A DNA stretch of 64,000 nucleotides from JADKBO01 sp965230345 (GTDB lineage: Bacteria; Bacteroidota; Bacteroidia; Chitinophagales; Saprospiraceae), in assembly GCA_965230345.1 (NCBI GenBank), contig CBDDKR010000002.1, forward strand, positions 1,240,001 to 1,304,000, written 5' to 3'. The notes under the pieces were generated by a model. It did not search any database. It saw only the letters and a program-made list of their open reading frames with translations, and had not been told where the DNA came from. Below are positions 54,110 through 61,926 of this stretch, piece by piece. The position numbers and the translations under genes are program-made. Every line of letters begins with the position of its first letter. Position 1 is the stretch's first letter.

Positions 54110-54961
54110 ATGAAATTTAAATTAATTGTTTTTTTGATTGCTACATCTTTCTTTTTGTCTTGTAATAAAAAGACATTCATTTGGACATCTGATTATGATG
54201 TTAGCGTAATGTCTTTTAATATAAGATATGATGAGCCAGCAGATGGAGTCAACAAATGGAGCAATAGAAAAGAAGCCGTCCTAAAAATGTGGAAAGAAAT
54301 CAACCCTTCTATTGTAGGAATACAAGAGGGGCTTAACCATCAAGTAATTTTTTTGGATGATAGTTTATCTCAATATGATTTTGTTGGAGTAGGTAGAGAT
54401 AATGGGCAAACTTCTGGTGAGTATGCTGCCATTTATTATAAAAAAAATGATTTTGAATTATTGGAAAGCAATACTTTTTGGTTAAGCGAAACCCCTGAAG
54501 TACCTTCTCTTGGATGGGATGCTAATAATACTCGAATCACTACGTGGGCGCATTTTAAAGACCTTAATCATGGGAAGTCTATTTATGTATTCAATACTCA
54601 TTTTGACCATAAGGGAAAAACGGCAAGAAAGGAAGCTGCAAAATTATTGGTGCAAAAGATAAAAGAGATTGCAACAGATGATGCCCCTATTTTTGTCATA
54701 GGAGATTTTAATGCTCGAATTAGAAACAAAATTTTTAAACCGATTAAAAATGAATATTTCTCAGCCAGAAAGTTTGCAGAGAAAACTGATAAAAGAAATT
54801 CATTCAATCTTTGGGGTAAATGGTATGCAAAATGGAGCGTTGATTATATTTTTTATAAAAATGCTCATGCTTTAGCATTTAGAACAGTCACAAAAAACTA
54901 TGGTGTTCCATATATTTCTGACCACTATCCGTTAATTACTCACTTTAATTATTTGGATTAA
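54110..54961 (+). CDS. EEP-superfamily hydrolase lipoprotein, copy 3
   Basis: A 283-residue lipoprotein (lipobox FLSC) very similar to the 50511 protein over its whole length (both share VMSFNIRYDEPADG, NTFWLSETP and DNGQTSGEYAAIYY with small changes). EEP motifs complete: SFNIRY, IQEG, NTHFDHKG, IGDFNA, SDHYPL. It lies 225 bp after the PIG-L gene, with its own possible promoter. It probably arose by duplication of the first copy. Confidence 0.82.
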   Translation: MKFKLIVFLIATSFFLSCNKKTFIWTSDYDVSVMSFNIRYDEPADGVNKWSNRKEAVLKMWKEINPSIVGIQEGLNHQVIFLDDSLSQYDFVGVGRDNGQTSGEYAAIYYKKNDFELLESNTFWLSETPEVPSLGWDANNTRITTWAHFKDLNHGKSIYVFNTHFDHKGKTARKEAAKLLVQKIKEIATDDAPIFVIGDFNARIRNKIFKPIKNEYFSARKFAEKTDKRNSFNLWGKWYAKWSVDYIFYKNAHALAFRTVTKNYGVPYISDHYPLITHFNYLD

Positions 54962-55073
54962 AAGTTACCTACAGAATAGTATTAAGCATAAAAAAATCGC
55001 TACTGTTTTGCCTTGTTTTATGTTAGAAAACTTCAAAACAGTAAATTTATTTCAAAAACATAAAACAATAATT

Positions 55074-56090
55074 ATGGGTAAAATAACTGCTTTTTTTCTT
55101 TTGACTTCCTTGTTAATTGCAGGTTGCAGCACATCTAAAACAAACAATCATTCATCGAATATTAGCAATCCTATGGAGTTTACAGTCACGAAAATTCAAG
55201 ATGAAATGGATGGTCAAACTATATTTATGGAAGATGATAAAGGTGGAAAATTCATTACTATCATCAGCATTCCTAATGGTAATTTTGTAGACCTCAACAT
55301 AGGTGATAGGATTTCTTTGACCGCAGAAGAAATCATGGAGAGCGACCCTGCACAAATAATATCAAAAGACATTAAGGTTTTAGGTGATGTTCAGTCTTCT
55401 GGAATTGAGTATGAGAAAACAGAGGAAGTAATCTACTGGATAAGTTCCAGAAAAAAAGAAGCTACTGGTTTGTGGAATAAACCAGTAGAATGTATTCAGT
55501 ATCAAATAGGAAGTACGCTAAATAAAGAAGGAAAGTGGGAATTGTTATGCGAAGACATCAAAGACTTTAACTATTTAGAAGGGAAGTTTTACCAAATAAA
55601 AGTCCTAAAAAAATGGCTTAAAAACCATGAGAACCTAATGGACAGAACACCTTATGATTTGGAATTGGTAACTGTTTTGTCTAGAGAAAAAGATGATACT
55701 TATATTAATCCAATCAAGACAAAAATCACGACTAATAAAAACGCTTACACATTAGGTGAAACGATTAGCTTGTCCATGACCATTCTGAATACTGGCGAAA
55801 AATCTTACACTTTTCTGCCTTGGGGAACGCCTTTGGAAAACAGATTTACAGGCGATTGTTTGGAGGTAAAACACAATGGCGTAGCCCTTCCTTATATCGG
55901 TATCATGGTCAAGAGAATTCCACCAACGGAGAAAGATTACGTGACTTTACAAGCCAATGAAACATCAACAGGGGAAGTAAAACTATACGATGGTTATAAA
56001 TTGGACAAAAAAGGGACGTACACTATTCAGTTTAAAGAAACCTATCAAGGTTTGCCTGCATCAAATGTTGTAGAAATAGAATTGCGATAG
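55074..56090 (+). CDS. Lipoprotein with one OB-like repeat and a BsuPI-like beta-sandwich
   Basis: A 338-residue lipoprotein starting MGKITAFFLLTSLLIAGCST (lipobox IAGC). Upstream in-frame ATGs to 55008 lack a signal sequence at their start. Residues 35-105 (VTKIQDEMDGQTIFMEDDKG, then NIGDRISLTAEEIM) are a shortened form of the repeat seen at 46483 and 48648. A middle domain (about 115-215) is unknown. The C-terminal 105 residues (YTLGETISLSMTILNTGEKS, then LPWGTPLENRFTGDCLEVKH) look like a BsuPI-type or other Ig-like sandwich. It is the last gene of the run before IS copy B. Confidence 0.65.
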   Translation: MGKITAFFLLTSLLIAGCSTSKTNNHSSNISNPMEFTVTKIQDEMDGQTIFMEDDKGGKFITIISIPNGNFVDLNIGDRISLTAEEIMESDPAQIISKDIKVLGDVQSSGIEYEKTEEVIYWISSRKKEATGLWNKPVECIQYQIGSTLNKEGKWELLCEDIKDFNYLEGKFYQIKVLKKWLKNHENLMDRTPYDLELVTVLSREKDDTYINPIKTKITTNKNAYTLGETISLSMTILNTGEKSYTFLPWGTPLENRFTGDCLEVKHNGVALPYIGIMVKRIPPTEKDYVTLQANETSTGEVKLYDGYKLDKKGTYTIQFKETYQGLPASNVVEIELR

Positions 56091-56385
56091 GTTTATTTCC
56101 TTGTACACTCGGATGCGAAATGTCCAAAACAGATGTAAATAAATTGTTGATGTCTGTATAAGGGGAAAGGGAGAAATATGAGAACCAGGAAATAAGAGAA
56201 AAGCACTAAAGCTATTTTAAGGCGATTTAAGCAACCTTGTGTCTTTTTAGGCTTTGCTGCAAAAGCCCCTCAAATGGCTTAAAAATAGTCTTAAAATGGA
56301 AATTTAGCTATATGGATAAGAATGTAAAATATATTGAGGCTCTTGGCAACCTTTTATCCACATATAGATCTGATTTATTCTATAT
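56091..56385. other. Intergenic region before IS copy B
   Basis: About 295 bp without a convincing gene. A 68-codon frame from 56237 runs into the IS end and shows no likeness to any family. No hairpin of note was seen. Confidence 0.4.
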
Positions 56386-56425
56386 TGTATATCTTCAAAC
56401 GAAAGTGGACCACTGGGTGGGTAAA

Positions 56426-57409
56426 TCAGTTGAGACTTTTTAATGATAATCTAATATAATCTTGTTTTCTCATCTTTAGTGTTTTTGCTTTACACTTTTT
56501 ACGTTGATCTAATTTGTATTTCTTTCGTCCATAGTATATATCCGCCGGTGTTAGGTTGTCCAATGATTCATGGTAGCGTTTATTATTGTAAGAATGAACA
56601 AAGGATTTTAGTTTGAATTTTAACTCGCCAGGGCTGTAATAATTATCGAGCTTTACCACATTTTTCATTGTCCTGTGATATCGTTCAATCTTACCTTGCG
56701 TTTGAGGGTGATTAGGCCTTCCTCGCACATGTATGATATCGAAGCCTGACAGGTAATCTTTCAATTCCTGACTTAAATAGCACGACCCATTATCAGATAA
56801 AAGTTTAGGAGGAGTTTCCAGGTTCACGGTGGGGTGATTTAAAGCCTGATTCAGACAGTTTTTCACATCCACAGTTTTCATTGTTGAGCAGAGATCCCAA
56901 CTGATGATATATCGAGAATAATCGTCCAAGACAGTAGATAAATAATACCAGCCCCACCCAATGATTTTAAAATAAGTAAAATCGGTTTGCCACATCTGAT
57001 TCACTTCTGTTGTGGGCTCTTTAAATTTATCCGCAGCTTGGATAAGATCAAATTGAGGAGGGGCGATTAAGCCAGCTCTCTTCAATATCCTATATACACT
57101 ACTTTCACATACAAAGTACTGATACTCATCCGTATACTTGCATGCCAACTCCCTACATGACAGTTCAGGAACGTCCAATGCCAAGTCTACAATGTTCGAT
57201 CTTATTTGATCTGGAATTTTATTCCAATAATGAGACCTAGTGTTACTTTTGTGTTCCAATCCTTCCATTCCATCTTCCAGATATCTTTTATACCAATTAT
57301 AAAAAGTGGACCGATGTATTCCGATCTCCGATAAAGTCTTACGCACACTCCATTGAGACTGTTCTACAATTCGTATTATTTCCATCTTTTCGCTTGCTGT
57401 AAATCGCAT
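56426..57409 (-). CDS. IS3-like transposase OrfB (DDE integrase core), copy B
   Basis: A 327-residue transposase, the same residue for residue as the OrfB at 43154-44137, with the DDE core in WQTDFTYFKI, LLSDNGSCY and HPQTQGKIERYHR. Confidence 0.92.
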   Translation of the reverse strand: MRFTASEKMEIIRIVEQSQWSVRKTLSEIGIHRSTFYNWYKRYLEDGMEGLEHKSNTRSHYWNKIPDQIRSNIVDLALDVPELSCRELACKYTDEYQYFVCESSVYRILKRAGLIAPPQFDLIQAADKFKEPTTEVNQMWQTDFTYFKIIGWGWYYLSTVLDDYSRYIISWDLCSTMKTVDVKNCLNQALNHPTVNLETPPKLLSDNGSCYLSQELKDYLSGFDIIHVRGRPNHPQTQGKIERYHRTMKNVVKLDNYYSPGELKFKLKSFVHSYNNKRYHESLDNLTPADIYYGRKKYKLDQRKKCKAKTLKMRKQDYIRLSLKSLN

Positions 57410-57423
57410 ATACTTATGAAATT

Positions 57424-57774
57424 TTATACGGTTCCATTCAAACTTTTTTTAAGCAGACGATTCTCCAGGGTCAGCTCTGCTACTACTTCTTTTAAGTCTA
57501 CATTTTCTTGTTTCAGATCCTGTACTTCAGAAGTGTTCGCTTCCCTTTCGGTATCACCTCTTAAACGCTTCTTCCCGGCTTCCAGGAAGTCCTTGCTCCA
57601 CTTATAATACGTTTGCTGGGAAATTTGCTCTTTGCGACATAAAGAGGCTATTGTTTCTTCTCCTCGTAATCCTTCGATTACGATCCTAATCTTTTCTTCG
57701 GTGGAAAATTTACGCCTCGTTTTTCTTTTAAGGTCTCGTACATAGGATTCTGCTGTGTTTTTTTTCTTGTTCAT
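57424..57774 (-). CDS. IS3-like transposase OrfA (HTH), copy B
   Basis: A 116-residue HTH protein with a coiled-coil tail, the same as the OrfA at 44152-44502. Confidence 0.9.
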   Translation of the reverse strand: MNKKKNTAESYVRDLKRKTRRKFSTEEKIRIVIEGLRGEETIASLCRKEQISQQTYYKWSKDFLEAGKKRLRGDTEREANTSEVQDLKQENVDLKEVVAELTLENRLLKKSLNGTV

Positions 57775-57901
57775 AATGAAAATGAATTTAATGGTTATGT
57801 CTCAATTAACCATTTCCACCCAGTGGTCCACTTTCATTTGAAGATATACAATCAATATCGTCTGTTTTCTAGCTATGAATTTGTAGGGGATACAAAACCG
57901 T

Positions 57902-59194
57902 TTACTTTGATTCCAGAAACATCATTCCAACTTGTTCTGCGTTTTCTTCGTTGTCTATACCTATATAGTCCTTAAGCTGTGATTCTGTGGCATGCCCGGT
58001 CATGCCCATAATCATTGAAAGTGGTATTTGTATTCTATAAAGATTGGTCGCAAAAGATCTACGGCACAAATGAGACGAAACTAGTTTGTATTTCTCAATG
58101 TAGGATTTCTCTATCCTTGCTTGTCTGCCAATATATTGTTTTACAACTAGCATTTTTTCGTTAAACTCAACTAATTCAGCAAGCTCTTTTATTCCATCAT
58201 TAAATTTCTGCATGGACATTTTGGGCGTGGTGTAACTGTGTTTCTCTAATGTAGGTATAAGCCATGGAAATATATTAAGTGGGATCTTTGCTGATGTGTC
58301 AGTCTTTTTTGAAATTACCGTTAGAATAGGAATCCCATTAGCAGTATGGGAAAACTGTTCTGGCTCGTACTTTGAGAAATCACTATATCTCTGTCCAGTC
58401 CCTGCCCCGATCAAGCATATATCTCTAATTTTATCTAGATGACCTGTTATTTTAATTTCAGCAAGCCTGTTCAATTCGCTTTCATTAAAAAATACGTGCT
58501 GACCTTTAGCCTTCTTTTTAGGAACAGTCCAACCACTACCTAGATATTCAGTGTGGTTATGTAATTTTTGTCTTCTGCCATATTCAAGAAATCTACGTAA
58601 GATGTTTAAAGTCTTATTCGCATAGGCAATTTGTAAGTTCCTACTGGCTAACCAATCGATCAGTTTATTTCTAAAATTCCAATCTACATCTTCAAATGTA
58701 AACAGGTTCTTCGGGTTATAATATTTACCAAATTGCCTTAATAGCTTGGTGTGAATTATAATCGGCTCTAGTGTGCTTTCTTTCATATTAGCTTCTTCAA
58801 ATCCTTTGATCTCAGAATCTATGAAGTCAAATAATGGAGATCCATTACTTTTGGTTGAAGTATTTTCTATCGGTGATTCAACCACCTTTCCAAGCTTAAT
58901 ACTCAATTGGTGTTTGAAATCATCTATTGAAATATTACCAAAGTCATTTTCAACATATATATCAATACAAAATGACTGAATTTCATCTAGCTTTTTGTTT
59001 AGCTCAAATAGATCAATTCGTCTTTCTTTTAAAATAACTCTATTGTCCTTTTTACTCCAATCAGATGGGTGAATGTTTAGCCCAGTTGAATATTGAACCT
59101 TCTTACCTTGATATCTAAAAATCAATAGTATTAGAGTTTCTTTTTCAGAGTTTGGAGCTTTAAGATTGAATCTTGGTTTTGGTAATTTACTCAT
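57902..59194 (-). CDS. Island tyrosine recombinase/integrase (Bacteroidota type)
   Basis: A 430-residue integrase with an N-terminal arm-binding domain (LKAPNSEKETLILLIFRYQG, then TGLNIHPSDWSKKDNRVI), a core-binding SAM-like domain (about 105-215; FDFIDSEIKGFEEANMKEST) and the catalytic domain. Active-site residues: Arg in GTGQRYSDF (about 268), HLCRR (His375, Arg378), GMTGHA (His401) and Tyr410 in KDYIG. This layout is typical of integrases of Bacteroidota integrative elements. The gene starts 182 bp inside attR and reads into the island, as usual for tRNA-targeting elements. It is most probably the enzyme that inserted the 56-kb island. A possible -7 element TAGTTTTG lies at 59214-59221 on the minus strand. 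Confidence 0.93.
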   Translation of the reverse strand: MSKLPKPRFNLKAPNSEKETLILLIFRYQGKKVQYSTGLNIHPSDWSKKDNRVILKERRIDLFELNKKLDEIQSFCIDIYVENDFGNISIDDFKHQLSIKLGKVVESPIENTSTKSNGSPLFDFIDSEIKGFEEANMKESTLEPIIIHTKLLRQFGKYYNPKNLFTFEDVDWNFRNKLIDWLASRNLQIAYANKTLNILRRFLEYGRRQKLHNHTEYLGSGWTVPKKKAKGQHVFFNESELNRLAEIKITGHLDKIRDICLIGAGTGQRYSDFSKYEPEQFSHTANGIPILTVISKKTDTSAKIPLNIFPWLIPTLEKHSYTTPKMSMQKFNDGIKELAELVEFNEKMLVVKQYIGRQARIEKSYIEKYKLVSSHLCRRSFATNLYRIQIPLSMIMGMTGHATESQLKDYIGIDNEENAEQVGMMFLESK

Positions 59195-59247
59195 GGTCTA
59201 AAGAGTTTATTGCCAAAACTATCCACTTAGATTCTCAATATGGTAGT

Positions 59248-59267
59248 AGTCGTTTCAGTAGTCGTTT
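59248..59267 (+). repeat. Right-end integrase arm-type repeats (AGTCGTTT x2)
   Basis: AGTCGTTT at 59248-59255 and 59260-59267, a 12-bp period like that of the left-end pair (3056, 3068). They lie between the integrase gene and attR. Likely arm-binding sites. Confidence 0.55.
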
Positions 59268-59376
59268 ATATTCCGCAGTTTTCCGTCTGAACAAGATTAG
59301 AACCCAAATAATACTGCAAATCAGCTGATTTTTAGCAATTATAGAGGAAAACTAGGGAATACTTTCAATATCCTAT

Positions 59377-59393
59377 GTCCCGTCCAGACCGCA
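59377..59393 (+). repeat. attR core (17-bp direct repeat)
   Basis: GTCCCGTCCAGACCGCA, the copy of the tRNA-Asp 3' end at 2982-2998. Only the 3' end of the tRNA is present here. The chromosomal sequence resumes after it with the original tRNA terminator. Confidence 0.88.
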
Positions 59394-59394
59394 C

Positions 59395-59429
59395 AAAAAG
59401 CCCTTAAGTCACTGACTTAAGGGCTTTTT
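59395..59429 (+). terminator. Displaced native terminator of tRNA-Asp
   Basis: AAAAAGCCCTTAAGTC (59395-59410), a 3-base loop, then GACTTAAGGGCTTTTT (59414-59429): a 16-bp stem with T-run. It directly follows attR, so before insertion it stood right behind the tRNA gene. Confidence 0.85.
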
Positions 59430-59477
59430 TGTTTTAATTCGAATCAGAATCAATATTGTTGCAGTCTGAAAAATATA

Positions 59478-60188
59478 TCAATCTAAAAGTTTTATTAACT
59501 TGTCTTTGATATTTCGACTTACAGGTATTGGATTGACACCATGTAGTTTTACCATATTTCCTTCTATGTATTCAAAGTGCTTTAGGTTGATTAGGTAAGA
59601 CCTATGAATACGAAAAAAATTGCGTGTATTTAAGGTGGTTTCAATACTTTTCATGGAGCTCAATACAACGTATCTCTTTTTAGCAGTGTAAACGTGTACA
59701 TAGTTCCAATCGGACTGAACATAGATAATATCGTTAATTTTTATTCTTACTAACTTTTTGTCTACTTTAAGCATTATAAATCCAGTTTCTGGAATGGACT
59801 TTTGCTTGTGTACTTGATTCAATTCAATTTGTTTGATTGCTTTTTGAGTTGCTTTGTAGAATCGAGGAAATTCAACAGGTTTAAGCAGATAATCCGTCAC
59901 GTCTAAATCATAGCCTTCTATAGCATATTGGGAGTAAGCGGTTGTAAATATTACTTCTGCTTGAGGTGGTTTTATTTTCAAGAAGTCAAGGCCAGTCATT
60001 CCTGGGGTTTGAATATCCAAATAAATGATTTGTACTTCCTCTCTTCTATCAAATTCGAGTAATTCTAGTGGTGTAATGAATGACCCCAAGCATTCTAATT
60101 GCTGAATCTGAGAAACATAATTTTCCATTAATCTAGTCGTGTGTTGTTCATCTTCAATAATAACACACCTTATTTTGCAACCATTCAT
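59478..60188 (-). CDS. LytTR-family response regulator
   Basis: A 236-residue two-component regulator. The receiver domain (about 5-120) has the acidic pair in VIIEDEQH and the phosphate acceptor Asp in IIYLDIQTPGMTGLDFL, with the late Lys in YLLKPVEF. The LytTR DNA-binding domain (about 135-236) shows IKINDIIYVQSDWNYVHVYT, then RNFFRIHRSYLINLKHFEYI. The gene overlaps the preceding kinase gene by 4 bp, so both form an operon. Targets are unknown; the divergent TonB-dependent receptor gene is one candidate. It belongs to the chromosomal flank. Confidence 0.92.
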   Translation of the reverse strand: MNGCKIRCVIIEDEQHTTRLMENYVSQIQQLECLGSFITPLELLEFDRREEVQIIYLDIQTPGMTGLDFLKIKPPQAEVIFTTAYSQYAIEGYDLDVTDYLLKPVEFPRFYKATQKAIKQIELNQVHKQKSIPETGFIMLKVDKKLVRIKINDIIYVQSDWNYVHVYTAKKRYVVLSSMKSIETTLNTRNFFRIHRSYLINLKHFEYIEGNMVKLHGVNPIPVSRNIKDKLIKLLD

Positions 60189-61201
60189 GCTGTTGAAATT
60201 TTTAAGTTCACTTTGAATATCTTATCAGAGCTAATCTTTAATTTGGCATCAGACCTATAAATTAGCTCTAATCGCTTTTTTATGTTTTCTAATCCAATAC
60301 CGGCATTATTTAAGATTTCGGGTTGTGATTTATCAGAGATTGAATTTTCAATGTCAAATAGAATGTTATTCTGCTCTGTTCTTAAAACTATACTAACCCA
60401 TGCTGAAGGATCTGTCGAAACCTGGCTATGTTTAAAAGCATTTTCAATGAATGGTAGTAGCAGGAGTGGAGCGATTTTCAACTCCTCGTTTGTCTGACTA
60501 AAATCGAAATCAATCTGTTGTTCCAATTTAATCTTAAATTTTTGAAAGTCTATATAGTATTTAAGGTATTCAATCTCTTTACTTAATGCGATAAATTGTA
60601 CATCGGTTTCATAAATAACATACCTCAACATTTTGGATAACTGCATTATTTTTTCTGGCGTTCTATTGTCTCCTAGATAGGCGATAGAATAAATATTGCT
60701 CAATGCATTGAACAGAAAATGAGGATTAAGTTGTTTTTTTAGCTCATTTAATTCGGACTCCTTACTTAATGCTGTGAGTTTAGAGATAGCCAATTCGTTT
60801 TCTTTGTTTTTGTCAAACATGAAAAAAGCCCAACTAACGATCATTGTTATACTTATTGGAAGAATAATCAACATATCTGTCATGATGACGGAAAAGTAGC
60901 TTTCTCCCTCCATGTCCGCAGCGACTACTGGATCAATAAAAAAAGAATTGACTAAAGCTCCTACAAGAGTAGAGCAGAAATGAAGAAATACCAATGAATA
61001 CCATTGTGATTCCTGGCTGTAGATTCGTCTAAAGTAATATTTATTTATATGAAATACAGTAACCATTATTATGGTCATCGCAGTGCCTCTAATTAGACGA
61101 TGAGATAATGGTAGATATAACTCATCTGTTATATTTAATGACCAGATGAGCACCACTAAAATTGCACCAAGGGCGTTTCGATTTGTAATAAAACTATTCA
61201 A
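60185..61201 (-). CDS. LytS-type sensor histidine kinase
   Basis: A 338-residue membrane kinase with four membrane segments (about 10-28, 38-55, 68-88 and 105-127), a short coiled coil, the His_kinase box LNPHFLFNALSNIYSIAYLG (phosphoacceptor His) and an ATPase domain with LLLLPFIENAFKHS (N box) and GIGLENIKKRLEL (G box). It has no extra sensor domain, so the membrane part probably senses the signal. It is the partner of the LytTR regulator that overlaps its stop codon. Confidence 0.92.
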   Translation of the reverse strand: MNSFITNRNALGAILVVLIWSLNITDELYLPLSHRLIRGTAMTIIMVTVFHINKYYFRRIYSQESQWYSLVFLHFCSTLVGALVNSFFIDPVVAADMEGESYFSVIMTDMLIILPISITMIVSWAFFMFDKNKENELAISKLTALSKESELNELKKQLNPHFLFNALSNIYSIAYLGDNRTPEKIMQLSKMLRYVIYETDVQFIALSKEIEYLKYYIDFQKFKIKLEQQIDFDFSQTNEELKIAPLLLLPFIENAFKHSQVSTDPSAWVSIVLRTEQNNILFDIENSISDKSQPEILNNAGIGLENIKKRLELIYRSDAKLKISSDKIFKVNLKISTA

Positions 61202-61926
61202 TGTTTTTCTTTTAGTTTCATGTGTTCATGGTGATGATTATATATTGTTTATAAAGATACTTAATCACAAGATCACATGTAACCAAGTTCTTTATCCATT
61301 GTTTTTAATTGAACTAAAAGATGATTCAGAGATTATTTTAATGAATCAACTCTTTTAAATCGATAAATATTTGTCGAAATAGCTTAATATTCAACAAATA
61401 ATGAGCAATGACGATAAACAATTGAGGAAAAGATGAAGAAATGGTATTGTGCTAATCTGCAGTATATGCATTAAGAAATCTATTGCAGGTATAAAGTTTT
61501 TCGAATCGAATGTTAGGTTGGCAGTTCAAAGCAGTTTTGTACTTATCACGAAGTTCAAAAGGACGATGTGGCTTTAATTATCTTTAATATATAAAGACAT
61601 TTCACCTGAGTATAGGGAGTATGCAAATTGACAATCCTTGGATTTGCATTTACTCATGTGAATTTTACACCTGCTCAATTATTTTACATCATCGATGGAC
61701 TAGCTAGAATATTAGACTAGGGCGTTACCGTTGTTTCGATATTCAAACAAAACACTAAGTATAAGATTTAATCTCTACCAAAAAGCCCCAAAGTAAGGTT
61801 ACAGAAACATTGTATAGAAGTTAGGGTCGATTCTAATCTTTTGTATTAAGAAAGCATGGCTACTGATGTATCTCTTCTCCTATAAAAATTGGGGGTCAAC
61901 GTTTCTTTTCATTAAAACAAATAATT
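61202..61926. other. Intergenic region between kinase and TonB-dependent receptor genes
   Basis: About 725 bp between two divergent genes. Short frames in it look like chance. No hairpin, RNA gene or clear promoter could be assigned, although both promoters must lie here. Confidence 0.45.

Larger units (their letters stand above)
56386..57850 (-). mobile_element. IS3-like insertion sequence, copy B
   Basis: A second 1465-bp copy of the element at 43114-44578, in the same direction, with the same ends and with both encoded proteins the same. The neighbouring bases (TATAT on the left, ATCA on the right) give no target duplication. The two copies enclose an 11.8-kb segment with the Crp-like regulator and the exported-protein genes. 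Confidence 0.9.
2982..59393. mobile_element. 56.4-kb integrated genomic island in tRNA-Asp
   Basis: A 17-bp direct repeat, GTCCCGTCCAGACCGCA, occurs at 2982-2998 (3' end of the intact tRNA-Asp) and at 59377-59393. The distance between copies is 56,395 bp. A tyrosine integrase gene (57902-59194, minus) lies 182 bp inside the right copy. Paired AGTCGTT repeats with the same 12-bp period lie inside both ends. The content is accessory: nuclease, second integrase, relaxase, coupling protein, IS copies, restriction-modification remnant and exported proteins. A MobF relaxase and coupling protein are present but no VirB4-like or pilus genes are seen, so it is best described as a composite, probably mobilizable island. 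Confidence 0.85.

Noticed and set aside
56237..56443. 68-codon frame before IS copy B
   Set aside because: It reads into the IS terminal repeat and shows no domain, signal or ribosome-binding site.
43114..57850. Classical composite transposon with outer target duplication
   Set aside because: The outer flanks (AAAG and ATCA) do not match, nor do the inner ones.
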